Shown here: positions 16,635 through 25,821 of the stretch, piece by piece
Numbering within the stretch: position 1 is the first letter of the stretch
Layout: every line of letters begins with the position of its first letter
Assembly: GCA_038147335.1 (NCBI GenBank)
Contig: JAYQTK010000003.1
Span: 182,431-246,430, forward strand
Direction of reading: 5' to 3'
Source of the DNA: Marisimplicoccus sp038147335
GTDB taxonomy: Bacteria > Bacteroidota > Bacteroidia > Flavobacteriales > Flavobacteriaceae
Length of the DNA: 64,000 nucleotides
Made by a program: the position numbers and the translations under genes
Notes under the pieces: generated by a model
Told to the model about the DNA's origin: nothing
Databases searched by the model: none
The model's input: only the letters and a program-made list of their open reading frames with translations

Positions 16635-18103
16635 TACTCAGATGGTAAAGATTTAAAAATATGTTTATTGTTTCTTTTAATCTTTATCCATCGTATAAGA
16701 AAATATAATGATGCTAAAGTCATAACAATCAGGTATATGAATGTTGAATGGAAATACCAAGCATCCACTTCTGATGTCAAATCTTTATAAGTATGAATTA
16801 CTAAAAAAACAACTATTACAACTGAGCCTAAGTATCCAATAATTTTTTGAAGTGATCTATTTTTTAATATTGTGATTTCTTTATATAGTTTTGGGTTAAC
16901 CTTAGCGATTGTAATTACAGTAATACACATTAGTAAAAAATTTATCATCATTGAAGTTACCATTATATCAATACCAAGAAAAAAATCACCTGCGAAGTGA
17001 GAACCTATTGAACCAACACTTGCTACAACCCCAACAACAAATATTGATATATGTGGAGTATTATACTTTTCATGAATACGTGAAACTTTCTTAGGAAAAA
17101 TCTTGTCTTTAGACCAAGCAAACATTAATCTTGATACAGATAAAATCATTGCAGGCAAGTCATTTATTAGTGCAATTGTTGCTCCGAGAATTATTAATAT
17201 TCCCCAAAATGGTGGTAAAACATAACTTAATAGTCCTGGTGCAGTAATATCCTTAATTAATGATTCATCAGCTACAAAGTTCCATGGCACAATATTATAT
17301 ACAGATATGGTAAAAAGTATATAATAAATTGAAACTATAAATATTGCCAGTAATATTGCTCTAGGAATATTTTTAGTTGGATTTTTTGCCTCATTTCCAG
17401 TTTGAGCAATTGCATCGAAACCAATAAAACTTGAGAAAAGTAAAGTAGATGCAGTTAGAAAAACCCTCCAATCAAACTGTTTATATTGAATTGAAGTTAT
17501 TTCCCTTTTTTCAATTTCAAATACTGCTTCAATAAAATCATTTTGATTAAATAATAGTCCAGAGACAATAACTATACTCCCAAGAGCAAACATTATGAAT
17601 AACATTGGAATTAGCGTATTTCTATAAAGCTTTCCACCAATTATATTTACATATACAAATACCCATATTAAAATCAATGATATTGATAATCTTACATATC
17701 CTACTTCTAGAAAATCTGAAATACTTATTAAGCCTAAATTATAAAAGATGTCTCTTATAAATGGTACAATAATATATGCAATAACTCCTATAACTATTGA
17801 CAATCCAAACCACTGGGAAAAACTTGCTATAAATCCAAGATATGGGTTAAGTCCTCTACTTGCATATAGATAGCTTCCCCCTGCTCTAGGCATTGAAGAG
17901 GATAAAATTGCATATGAGTATGCAGCAAAGATTGCAGGTATTGCGGCAAATAAAAATGCTGGGACTACATATGGACCAATTCCTGGAACGTTCTTTTGAA
18001 TCATAAATGGTATTACATTTATTGAGGCACCCATCATTGAACATATACCTGTAGCTGTAACAAGCATAAGTCCCATTTGTCTAAGAAGTTTTTTTTGGCT
18101 CAC
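16634..18103 (-). CDS. APC family amino acid permease
   Basis: A 489-residue polytopic membrane protein with about 12-14 helices. Helix 1 carries the APC signature GICSMMGASINVIP, and the cytoplasmic loop after helix 2 has SSSMPRAGGSYLYASRGLNP, the classic PRAGG..Y segment of amino-acid/polyamine/organocation transporters. The second signature, FIGFDAIAQTGNEAKNPTKN, is also clear. It would import an amino acid or amine by H+ or Na+ symport. As first gene of the operon with AKR–RidA and the ParB-fold protein, it probably delivers their substrate. Confidence 0.9.
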   Translation of the reverse strand: MSQKKLLRQMGLMLVTATGICSMMGASINVIPFMIQKNVPGIGPYVVPAFLFAAIPAIFAAYSYAILSSSMPRAGGSYLYASRGLNPYLGFIASFSQWFGLSIVIGVIAYIIVPFIRDIFYNLGLISISDFLEVGYVRLSISLILIWVFVYVNIIGGKLYRNTLIPMLFIMFALGSIVIVSGLLFNQNDFIEAVFEIEKREITSIQYKQFDWRVFLTASTLLFSSFIGFDAIAQTGNEAKNPTKNIPRAILLAIFIVSIYYILFTISVYNIVPWNFVADESLIKDITAPGLLSYVLPPFWGILIILGATIALINDLPAMILSVSRLMFAWSKDKIFPKKVSRIHEKYNTPHISIFVVGVVASVGSIGSHFAGDFFLGIDIMVTSMMINFLLMCITVITIAKVNPKLYKEITILKNRSLQKIIGYLGSVVIVVFLVIHTYKDLTSEVDAWYFHSTFIYLIVMTLASLYFLIRWIKIKRNNKHIFKSLPSE

Positions 18104-18165
18104 TTAAATATCTTTAAGTATCGCAAATTACATATATTTTATAACTAGTTTTTGTAAATTTAAAT

Positions 18166-18771
18166 ATGTCAACAAAATCTCATTGGGATAAAATTTACAA
18201 AGAAAAGAGTCCTAGTGAAGTGTCATGGACACAAGAAGTTCCAGTTACATCAATTAAGTTTCTTGAGAAATTTAATATTGATAAATCATCACCCATCATT
18301 GATGTTGGCGGGGGTGAGAGTAAATTTGTTGACTACCTGATTAACAACGGATACAAAAATATATCTGTACTTGATATTTCTAGAAATGCTATCAACAGGG
18401 TTAAAGATAGATTAGGAAAAGATTCTGATAATGTAAATTGGATTGTTAGTGATATAAATGATTTTAATCCAAAAATTCAATACTCTTTTTGGCATGATCG
18501 AGCTGTATTTCATTTTTTAACTGAAAAGACAGAAATCAAAAGATATGTCAAAATAGTTAATGAATTTGCCAAAAATTTTGTTGTTGGTACTTTCTCGAAA
18601 TCAGGGCCATTAAAATGTAGTGGTTTAAATATTTCACAGTATGATAAAGACTCTCTTGAAAAATTATTTTGTGATGGAGATCTATCAATTAATGATTATG
18701 AATATATAAATCATACAACTCCTTTTGAAACCACTCAAAATTTTATATTTTGCGGCTTCTCGTCAAAATAA
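18166..18771 (+). CDS. SAM-dependent methyltransferase (class I)
   Basis: A 201-residue protein with the class I fold: motif I IIDVGGGESKFVDYLI, motif II VLDISRNAINRVK and motif III NWIVSDINDF. The opening HWDKIYKEKSPSEVSWTQ (HWDxxY..K...VSW) is typical of thiopurine-methyltransferase-like and related small-molecule methyltransferases in bacteria. The substrate is unknown. It is transcribed divergently from the permease operon and precedes a Tas-like aldo/keto reductase by 17 bases, suggesting a two-gene unit. Confidence 0.82.
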   Translation: MSTKSHWDKIYKEKSPSEVSWTQEVPVTSIKFLEKFNIDKSSPIIDVGGGESKFVDYLINNGYKNISVLDISRNAINRVKDRLGKDSDNVNWIVSDINDFNPKIQYSFWHDRAVFHFLTEKTEIKRYVKIVNEFAKNFVVGTFSKSGPLKCSGLNISQYDKDSLEKLFCDGDLSINDYEYINHTTPFETTQNFIFCGFSSK

Positions 18772-18788
18772 ATTAATTAATATAAATA

Positions 18789-19820
18789 ATGGAATACAAT
18801 AAACTACCTGGGACAAATATTGAAGTAAGTAAAATTTGTCTTGGTACTATGACATGGGGTAGACAAAATTCTGAGTCTGAAGCTTTTGAACAAATGGATT
18901 ATAGTTTAGATCACGGTGTAAACTTTTTTGATACTGCAGAGTTATATCCAGTTCCTGCTACTCCCGAGAGATATGCTGATACTGAAAGAATAATTGGCAA
19001 TTGGTTATCATCAAGAAATAATAGAGAAAAAATCATATTAGCTTCAAAAATTGCTGGACCTGGAGACTACACAGCTCATATTAGAAAAACAGGATTTAAA
19101 GGAAACTCAATTGAAGATGCAATAAATGGAAGTTTAAAAAGACTTAAAACTGATTACTTGGACTTATATCAACTACACTGGCCAGAGAGAATGACAAACT
19201 TTTTTGGAAAAAGAGGCTTTACATATGCTAATGATGGATGGGAAGATAACTTTCAAGAGATTTTGGAAAAACTAAAAAAACTAGTTGATGAGGGTAAAGT
19301 AAGATATGTTGGTTTATCAAATGAAAATCCTTGGGGGTTCATGAAGTTTATTGAATACTCTAAAATTGGGTTACCTAAAATGATAACTATTCAAAATCCA
19401 TATTCCCTTTTAAATAGACTTTTTGAAGTTGGTAATGCAGAAATATGTAAAAGAGAAAACGTTGGATTGTTAGCATATTCACCTCTTGGGTTTGGGGTGC
19501 TTTCTGGAAAATACAGAAATGGTGAAATGCCAGAAAATAGTAGGCTTAAGCTATTTCCAAATTTATCAAGATTTAGCAACGTTAATTGTGCTAAGGCGAT
19601 TGATATGTATTATGAAATATCACAAAAGCATAATATGACTTTAGCAGAAATGTCCCTAGCATTTGTAAATGATAGACCATTTGTTACTAGTAATATAATT
19701 GGGGCTACATCAATGGATCAGTTGAAAGAAAATATAAATAGTATTAATATTAAACTATCCGATGAAGTTATTTCGGAGATCAATCTAGTAAATGAAAAAA
19801 TACCAAATCCAGCTCCATAA
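18789..19820 (+). CDS. tas: Tas-like aldo/keto reductase
   Basis: A 343-residue NADPH-dependent aldo/keto reductase of the Tas type. The catalytic tetrad is visible: Asp and Tyr in NFFDTAELYPVP, Lys in ILASKIAGPG and His in LYQLHWPER. The family insertion PVPATPERYADTERIIG is present, and the C-terminus has SNIIGATSMDQL for cofactor binding. Length is standard. It follows the methyltransferase by 17 bases. E. coli Tas compensates tyrosine auxotrophy under some conditions, but its true substrate is unknown. Confidence 0.88.
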   Translation: MEYNKLPGTNIEVSKICLGTMTWGRQNSESEAFEQMDYSLDHGVNFFDTAELYPVPATPERYADTERIIGNWLSSRNNREKIILASKIAGPGDYTAHIRKTGFKGNSIEDAINGSLKRLKTDYLDLYQLHWPERMTNFFGKRGFTYANDGWEDNFQEILEKLKKLVDEGKVRYVGLSNENPWGFMKFIEYSKIGLPKMITIQNPYSLLNRLFEVGNAEICKRENVGLLAYSPLGFGVLSGKYRNGEMPENSRLKLFPNLSRFSNVNCAKAIDMYYEISQKHNMTLAEMSLAFVNDRPFVTSNIIGATSMDQLKENINSINIKLSDEVISEINLVNEKIPNPAP

Positions 19821-19830
19821 TTTTTAAAAT

Positions 19831-20214
19831 TTAGAAATCCCTGTTTTCAAAGTTATCATTCTTTGGATTTGGTCCAAATTGATTTTCGCCTTGCTCTCCT
19901 TCTGTCACAAAAAGAACTATAAGCCATATAGCTCCAATTATTGGAATTAGTACAAGTAAGTAGTACCATCCAGATTTACCTACATCGTGGAGTCTTCTTA
20001 TTGCTACAGCTAAACTTGGGATAAAAACTGCAAGACCATATCCTATATAAATAGGTCCATATCCGATAGCCCAGGTGGTTCCAAGCATATTGTCCAATAG
20101 CAGGCAGAAGATTGAAATAAGAGAATTGATAAAAACAAACATCCAATACTCCATTCTTCTGGATCTTCCGTTAAAATCAAAATAAGAATTGATTACTTTT
20201 AAATACCATTCCAT
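19831..20214 (-). CDS. DUF805 family membrane protein
   Basis: A 127-residue inner-membrane protein. The family start WYLKVINSYFDFNGRSRRME and the conserved loop AIRRLHDVGKSGWYYLL are both present, with four hydrophobic helices and a short hydrophilic tail. DUF805 proteins (YhaH-like) have no established function. It ends 10 bases from the convergent aldo/keto reductase. Confidence 0.88.
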   Translation of the reverse strand: MEWYLKVINSYFDFNGRSRRMEYWMFVFINSLISIFCLLLDNMLGTTWAIGYGPIYIGYGLAVFIPSLAVAIRRLHDVGKSGWYYLLVLIPIIGAIWLIVLFVTEGEQGENQFGPNPKNDNFENRDF

Positions 20215-20248
20215 TTGATTAATTTACAAAATAATTTTCTCTTACCTA

Positions 20249-23200
20249 ATGAGCTTTGATAAATCTAAAATATCAATAAAAGAAGCTGCAAAAATTTTAA
20301 AATCTATATATAATTTAGATGGAGAAATCTCATTGCTTGATGGAGAGATTGACTTTAACTTCAAAGTAGTCTTAAATAATTCTAAAAAGTATTTATTGAA
20401 GATATCTAGATCAAGTTTTGAGCAAGAATACATTGACTATCAAGTCCTATTGCTAGAACATTTAAATAAAAATTCTAAGATTGAACTACCTAAATTAGTT
20501 TTGTCAACTGATAATAAAAAATCATCTATTATTCAAGATGGTCATGGATATGATAGGTCTGTAAGATTAATGAGTTGGATAGATGGAAGATTATGGAGCT
20601 CAGTTAATCCAATAACAAAATCATTACGATATGAATTAGGATTTTTATGTTCTGAATTATCAAAATCATTGCAAGATTTTAAACATCCTTATGCTGATAA
20701 AGAAATTGAGTGGGATGTTGCAAAATCACTATGGGTAGAAAGTTATTTAGATAAATTTGACCATGAAAAAATTAAGATTTTAAAAAAATTTATTAAAAAT
20801 TTTAAAGATAATCTTCATCTCTACCAAAAGCTTGAAAAATCAATTATTCACAACGATATTAATGATAACAATATTATTGTTAGTAATGATTTTTTAAATC
20901 CAACTGTAAAGTCAGTAATTGATTTTGGTGATGCGGTATTTTCTCAAACTATTAATGATCTTGCAATTACTTGTTCATATGGAATAATGAATCTAAATGA
21001 TCCTCTTTCTGGATGTATAGATATACTAGAAGGATATAATCAAAACAGAAAGGTTAAAGACAATGAATTAAAACTATTGTATAATCTAATCGCAATGAGG
21101 TTAGTTATTTCAGTAACTAAATCATCTATTAATAAATATAAAGAGCCTGATAACAAATATCTTTTAATAAGTGAAAAATCTGCATGGAATCTTCTTTATA
21201 AATGGAGTGAAATTGATTCAGAGTTTGCATATTATTCATTTAGAAAAGCATGCTCATTAGATGCTCATCCTGGTAAAAAGAAATTTGATAAGTGGGCAAA
21301 AAAAAATAGATTCTTTATTGGAGATCTATTACCTGAAATAAATAAAACAAAATTTTATAACCTAGATTTAAGTATAGGCAGTAACTGGTTAGGTACTAGA
21401 AATGAGATTGAGGATTTAGATTTTTTTCAATTTAAAATTGAAAAACTACAAAAAACTATACCTGATTATATTATCTCTGGTGGATATCTCGAACCAAGAT
21501 CAATCTATTCTTCAAATACATATGAAAAAGTTGGGAATGAAGGTGAGGAGAATAGGACTATCCACTTAGGTTTAGACTTTTGGGTCCCAGTAGGGACAAA
21601 AGTTAGTAGTATTTATGATGGTGAAATAGTAGCTGCGGTGAATGATAAAGGGAATAAAGAATATGGAGGACTAGTAATTATAAAGCATTATGTTGAGGAC
21701 TTTGAATTTTTTACATTATACGGACATAACTCAGTAGATAGCGTGTTGAAGAATAAAATAGGCTCAAAAGTTAAGAGGGGAGAAATAATTGCAGAGGTTG
21801 CAAATTATCCTGAGAATGGAAATTGGGCACCTCATCTTCATTTCCAAATTATGCTTTCCATGTTAAACTTTAAAGTTGATTATCCAGGTGTATGTTATTC
21901 AAAGCAAGAAGATGTTTGGAAAGATATATGTCCAGATCCAAATATTCTATTTAAGAAAAAAGGACTGAGCTCAATTACAAATCAGACTAATACTCAGATA
22001 ATAGATTATCGAAAAAAACATATAGGAAAAAGTCTTAAACTTCATTACAATAAACCAATTAGGATAGTCCGTGGAGAAGGAGTTTATTTAATTGATCATA
22101 AAGGCAACAAATATTTAGATACAGTAAATAATGTCGCTCATGTAGGGCATGAAAATGAAGAAGTAGTAAGTGTTGGTAAAAGTCAAATGTCAGTTCTTAA
22201 TACTAACTCTAGATATTTACATGAAAACATAAACCATCTTACAAAAGAAATACTTAGCACCTTGCCCAATGAACTAAATGTTGTTCATTATGTTAACTCA
22301 GGAAGTGAAGCTAATGAATTAGCAATAAGGATGATGAAAGCTCACACAGGAAACAATGACATAATAGTATCTCAACATGGTTATCATGGAAATACTAATA
22401 TATGTGTTGACATTTCATCTTACAAATTTGATGGAAAGGGTGGTAGTGGAGCACCTGAAAATACTCACGTAATTCCTATTCCAAATAATTTTAATGGAAA
22501 ATATAAAGGAGATACAAAAGAGGAAAAATATGTTGATGAAATAAGAAAACAAATAAAAAAAATTAAACGAAAGAAAAGAGGGCTTGGCGGATTTATTATA
22601 GAGCCAATTATAAGTTGTGGAGGTCAAGTAGAATTGCCCAAAGGATTTTTAAAAAAGGCTTATAAAGAAGTTAGAAAAAATGGAGGTGTTTGTATATCAG
22701 ATGAGGTTCAAGTAGGATGTGGAAGAATGGGTAAAACTTTTTGGGGTTTTCAAGAACATAATGTTATTCCTGATATTATTACAGTTGGAAAACCTATTGG
22801 AAATGGCCATCCAGTTGGAGTAGTTGTTTGCACCAAAGAAATTGCAGAGAGTTTTGCAAATGGAATGGAGTTTTTTAACACATTTGGAGGAAATCCTGTT
22901 TCGTGTTCAATCGCACTAGAAGTTCTTAAAACTGTTAAGAAAAAAAATCTTCAGAAAAATGCTAGAGTGGTTGGAGATTACTTTAAAAAAGAACTAAAAA
23001 AACTGGCAAAAGAAAATAGGATTATTGCAGATGTAAGAGGTCAAGGACTTTTCTTAGGTATTGAATTTCTTGATTATGACAACAAACCGCAAAGTGAGGA
23101 AGCTCAATACATTATAAATAGGTTAAAGGATTTTGGAATCCTATCTAGTATTGATGGTCCATTTAATAATGTAATTAAGATTAAACCTCCTTTAATTTTT

Positions 23201-23269
23201 AGCAAATCAAACTGTGATTACATAGAAATGAACTCAAATCTATTCTTGAAAATAATGGACTTGAGATAA
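20249..23269 (+). CDS. three-domain fusion: APH-type kinase, M23 domain, class III aminotransferase (phospho-lyase type)
   Basis: A 1006-residue fusion. Residues 1 to about 340 are an aminoglycoside/hydroxylysine-kinase-like domain with HND at 201-203 (catalytic D203) and IDFGDA with D225. Residues about 400-560 are an M23 (LytM) domain with HxxxD (H439, D443) and HxH (H529, H531), all zinc ligands kept. Residues about 590-1006 are a class III PLP enzyme with D818 and the Schiff-base lysine K848 in ITVGKPIGNGHP. The class III part resembles ethanolamine-phosphate/phosphohydroxylysine phospho-lyases (AGXT2L type), whose human kinase partner is separate. The likely reaction is phosphorylation of an amino alcohol followed by elimination of phosphate. 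The role of M23 is unknown. Confidence 0.88.
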   Translation: MSFDKSKISIKEAAKILKSIYNLDGEISLLDGEIDFNFKVVLNNSKKYLLKISRSSFEQEYIDYQVLLLEHLNKNSKIELPKLVLSTDNKKSSIIQDGHGYDRSVRLMSWIDGRLWSSVNPITKSLRYELGFLCSELSKSLQDFKHPYADKEIEWDVAKSLWVESYLDKFDHEKIKILKKFIKNFKDNLHLYQKLEKSIIHNDINDNNIIVSNDFLNPTVKSVIDFGDAVFSQTINDLAITCSYGIMNLNDPLSGCIDILEGYNQNRKVKDNELKLLYNLIAMRLVISVTKSSINKYKEPDNKYLLISEKSAWNLLYKWSEIDSEFAYYSFRKACSLDAHPGKKKFDKWAKKNRFFIGDLLPEINKTKFYNLDLSIGSNWLGTRNEIEDLDFFQFKIEKLQKTIPDYIISGGYLEPRSIYSSNTYEKVGNEGEENRTIHLGLDFWVPVGTKVSSIYDGEIVAAVNDKGNKEYGGLVIIKHYVEDFEFFTLYGHNSVDSVLKNKIGSKVKRGEIIAEVANYPENGNWAPHLHFQIMLSMLNFKVDYPGVCYSKQEDVWKDICPDPNILFKKKGLSSITNQTNTQIIDYRKKHIGKSLKLHYNKPIRIVRGEGVYLIDHKGNKYLDTVNNVAHVGHENEEVVSVGKSQMSVLNTNSRYLHENINHLTKEILSTLPNELNVVHYVNSGSEANELAIRMMKAHTGNNDIIVSQHGYHGNTNICVDISSYKFDGKGGSGAPENTHVIPIPNNFNGKYKGDTKEEKYVDEIRKQIKKIKRKKRGLGGFIIEPIISCGGQVELPKGFLKKAYKEVRKNGGVCISDEVQVGCGRMGKTFWGFQEHNVIPDIITVGKPIGNGHPVGVVVCTKEIAESFANGMEFFNTFGGNPVSCSIALEVLKTVKKKNLQKNARVVGDYFKKELKKLAKENRIIADVRGQGLFLGIEFLDYDNKPQSEEAQYIINRLKDFGILSSIDGPFNNVIKIKPPLIFSKSNCDYIEMNSNLFLKIMDLR

Positions 23270-23271
23270 TT

Positions 23272-23367
23272 ATGACTTCTATGTACTTTCATATGATGCT
23301 CCAACAAAGTTCTACAACAGAAGAAATGAAATATTATTTGAAATTAGTTACAAAGATTAAATCTTAA
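23272..23367 (+). CDS. putative 31-aa ORF after the fusion gene
   Basis: An ATG two bases after the stop of the fusion gene opens a 31-codon frame (MTSMYFHMMLQQSSTTEEMK...). It has no signal peptide and no recognised motif. The placement is that of a coupled small gene, but a chance frame is equally possible. The rest of the spacer to 23528 holds AT-rich sequence and the promoter of the porin gene. Confidence 0.2.
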   Translation: MTSMYFHMMLQQSSTTEEMKYYLKLVTKIKS

Positions 23368-23496
23368 TCTTTATAAAATTCTAAAAAAAAGACTACTCAA
23401 ATTTCATTTTTCTAAATATTTCTTATTGTAAAATATTATTTTAATAAAAATGGAATCTTTCCAAAGAAAATAAGTTTTTATAATAGTGCTATAATA

Positions 23497-23504
23497 TAGA
23501 TTTG
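23497..23504 (+). promoter_or_regulatory. promoter -7 box of the ammonium module
   Basis: TAGATTTG matches TAnnTTTG exactly, 24 bases before the ATG of the porin gene. It is the only strong promoter seen upstream of the porin, P-II and Amt genes. The palindrome gattttttaatc just after it (about 23505-23516) may be a protein or RNA element in the leader. Confidence 0.55.
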
Positions 23505-23528
23505 ATTTTTTAATCAAAAAATATAATT

Positions 23529-24200
23529 ATGAAACTATTTAAATTATCCCTTTCTAAAACTATAAGAACTGGTGTTTTAACTACGATCGCAATATTATCT
23601 AGCAATATTTCATATTCTCAAGATTTTGGAGCAGATCTAGTAAGTTCTTACGTTTGGAGAGGTACTCAGTTTGGATCAGGAGCTCACATTCAACCATATA
23701 TGACTCTTGGTTCTGGAAATTTAGAAGCTGGTGTTTGGGGAAGTTTCCCTACTACAGCTAACGGTGGTGGTAATGAATTAGATGCTTATTTAAGCTATGA
23801 TTTTGGTCCATTTGCACTTACAGTTACTAACTACACTTTCCCAGGTGAAGGTGGTCTATATGACAGCGATGGTTATGGTTTTTTTGAAGGAGACTATACA
23901 GAGATTAGTGGATCAACATCCATTGGTGGTGTAGATTTACTCGCAGGTTATTTTACTGATGTAGAAGCTTTATATGTGGAGCTAGCTTTTGGAGCCGGTC
24001 CAGTTGATATTGCAATTGGTTATGGTGATGATCAAGGAGATGCATGGTATGCTAATGGAGGAAGTGGAATTGTAAATATGTCTTTTAGTGGATCTAAAGA
24101 AATACAAATCTCTGACTCATTTGCACTTCCAGTATTTGGATCATTTATCCTAAATCCTGATGCAGAAGCAGCGTTTTTAGTATTTGGAGTTAGTTTTTAA
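23529..24200 (+). CDS. TorF family putative porin
   Basis: A 223-residue outer-membrane protein with a signal peptide (about residues 1-30, ending NISYSQ). The mature start GADLVSSYVWRGTQFGSGAH is the TorF-family signature, followed by amphipathic strands rich in Gly, Tyr and Phe and a C-terminal Phe (VFGVSF) typical of barrel insertion. TorF-type genes sit next to P-II and Amt genes in other Bacteroidota and are thought to pass small nitrogenous solutes. Here it is first in that order, 12 bases before the P-II gene. Confidence 0.82.
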   Translation: MKLFKLSLSKTIRTGVLTTIAILSSNISYSQDFGADLVSSYVWRGTQFGSGAHIQPYMTLGSGNLEAGVWGSFPTTANGGGNELDAYLSYDFGPFALTVTNYTFPGEGGLYDSDGYGFFEGDYTEISGSTSIGGVDLLAGYFTDVEALYVELAFGAGPVDIAIGYGDDQGDAWYANGGSGIVNMSFSGSKEIQISDSFALPVFGSFILNPDAEAAFLVFGVSF

Positions 24201-24212
24201 ACTCAAACCGTT

Positions 24213-24551
24213 ATGAAAAAAATAGAAGCAATTATTAGAAAGTCAAAATTTGACGAAGTAGTTAAAGCTTTGCATGATGCAGAGGTTTATTTTTTCAGCT
24301 ATTGGGATGTAACCGGAGTTGGAAATGAGAAGATAGGAAAAGTATACAGAGGTATTACTTATAGCACTAAAGATATCCAAAGAAGATATTTATCAATTGT
24401 TGTCTCGGACACATTCGTTGATGCTACAGTTGATGCTATAATCAAATCTGGAGCTACAGGTAATGTTGGTGATGGTAAGATTTTCATACTTCCATGTGAA
24501 GAAGCTTACAGAATAAGAACGGGTGAAAAAGGAAATAAATCATTTAATTAA
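24213..24551 (+). CDS. P-II family nitrogen regulator (GlnB/GlnK), variant T-loop
   Basis: A 112-residue P-II protein that should sense ATP/ADP and 2-oxoglutarate and gate the neighbouring ammonium channel. The B-loop ATGNVGDGKIFI and C-loop YRIRTGEKG are well kept, as is the trimer core MKKIEAIIRKSKFDEVVKAL. The T-loop reads GVGNEKIGKVYRGITYSTKD. Compared by eye with E. coli GlnB/GlnK it is about one residue shorter before YRG, and the 2-oxoglutarate/Mg-binding Gln39 appears replaced by Glu or Lys, while the Tyr51 position is kept. It lies 5 bases before amt, the usual arrangement for GlnK-type partners. Confidence 0.9.
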   Translation: MKKIEAIIRKSKFDEVVKALHDAEVYFFSYWDVTGVGNEKIGKVYRGITYSTKDIQRRYLSIVVSDTFVDATVDAIIKSGATGNVGDGKIFILPCEEAYRIRTGEKGNKSFN

Positions 24552-24556
24552 AAATT

Positions 24557-25798
24557 ATGGAACTATTAACAACAAATAATGTCTGGATGATGCTGTGTGC
24601 AGCATTAGTATTTTTTATGCATCTTGGGTTCTCTTTTTTAGAAATTGGACTTACAAGACAAAAAAACACAATAAATATTTTATTCAAAAACTTCTTTATA
24701 ATAACTATGGGGCTGATAACTTATTGTTTTATTGGCTTTAATTTAATGTATCCAGGAGATTTTAATATTATAGGAGCATTTGGAGGTGTACTTGGATTTG
24801 CTGGGGCTGGTTTAGATGCAGCTGCAGCTGCAGATCTTTCATATAGTGAAGGTTATACTTATTGGACTGATTTCTTATTCCAAGGAATGTTTGCAGCAAC
24901 AGCCGGAACAATAATTTCTGGAGCAGTTGCGGAGAGAATAAAAATTAATTCGTTTATGCTAATTGTATTATTATATGTTTCCATTGTTTATCCAATTGTA
25001 GGATCATGGCAGTGGGGATCTGGGTTTCTTTCGTCTTTAACAGATGAAGTAGGATTTTATGATTTTGCTGGATCTACATTAGTTCATTCTGTTGGTGGAT
25101 GGGGAGCATTAGTCATTATATATCTTTTAGGAGCGAGAAAAGGAAAATTTGATAGTGATGGAAAAGCCTTAGCTATTCCAGGTTCTAACATACCATTATC
25201 AGCGGCTGGAGTTCTTATACTTTGGTTGGGATGGTTTGGATTTAATGGAGGATCAGTATTATCTGCTGATCCAGCAAATACCTCTCTTGTTCTTGTAACG
25301 ACGTGTCTCGCAGCAGCAGCTGGAGGGCTTGGTGCAGCATTGTTTTCTGGATTTTTATATAAAAATCTTGATTTGACAATGTTTATGAACGGTGTACTTG
25401 GAGGTTTAGTCGGAATAACAGCTGGTGCAGACCAGATGGGTCCTACAGAAGCAATAATAATTGGAGCAATTGGAGGTGTAATTGTAGTTCTAGGTGTTGC
25501 ATTATTAGATAAATGTAAGCTTGATGACCCAGTAGGTGCAATACCTGTCCACTTATTCGCTGGAATCTGGGGAACTTTAGCAGTAGGTATATTTGGAGCA
25601 TCTGCTAGTTTCGATCAATTTATGGTTCAACTTGCAAGTGTTGGAATTGTAGGAGCTTTTTGTGTAATCTGTACTATTATAATTGCTCTTGCAGTTAAAG
25701 CAATAATGGGACTTAGAGTGTCAGATGAAGAGGAGACACAAGGTTTAGATATAGCAGAACATGGGACTGGTGCCTATGCAGACTTTTCAATGAGATAA
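24557..25798 (+). CDS. amtB: ammonium transporter (Amt/MEP/Rh)
   Basis: A 413-residue channel with 11 membrane helices and an N-terminus outside, without a cleavable leader. The twin pore histidines are in TLVHSVGGWGAL and IPVHLFAGIWGT, and the signature WLGWFGFNGGS is intact. It forms trimers in the inner membrane and conducts ammonium, with the adjacent P-II protein expected to block it when nitrogen is plentiful. A strong terminator follows 24 bases after the stop, closing the porin–P-II–Amt transcript. Confidence 0.95.
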   Translation: MELLTTNNVWMMLCAALVFFMHLGFSFLEIGLTRQKNTINILFKNFFIITMGLITYCFIGFNLMYPGDFNIIGAFGGVLGFAGAGLDAAAAADLSYSEGYTYWTDFLFQGMFAATAGTIISGAVAERIKINSFMLIVLLYVSIVYPIVGSWQWGSGFLSSLTDEVGFYDFAGSTLVHSVGGWGALVIIYLLGARKGKFDSDGKALAIPGSNIPLSAAGVLILWLGWFGFNGGSVLSADPANTSLVLVTTCLAAAAGGLGAALFSGFLYKNLDLTMFMNGVLGGLVGITAGADQMGPTEAIIIGAIGGVIVVLGVALLDKCKLDDPVGAIPVHLFAGIWGTLAVGIFGASASFDQFMVQLASVGIVGAFCVICTIIIALAVKAIMGLRVSDEEETQGLDIAEHGTGAYADFSMR

Positions 25799-25821
25799 TA
25801 ACTTCTATTATTTTCATTTCT

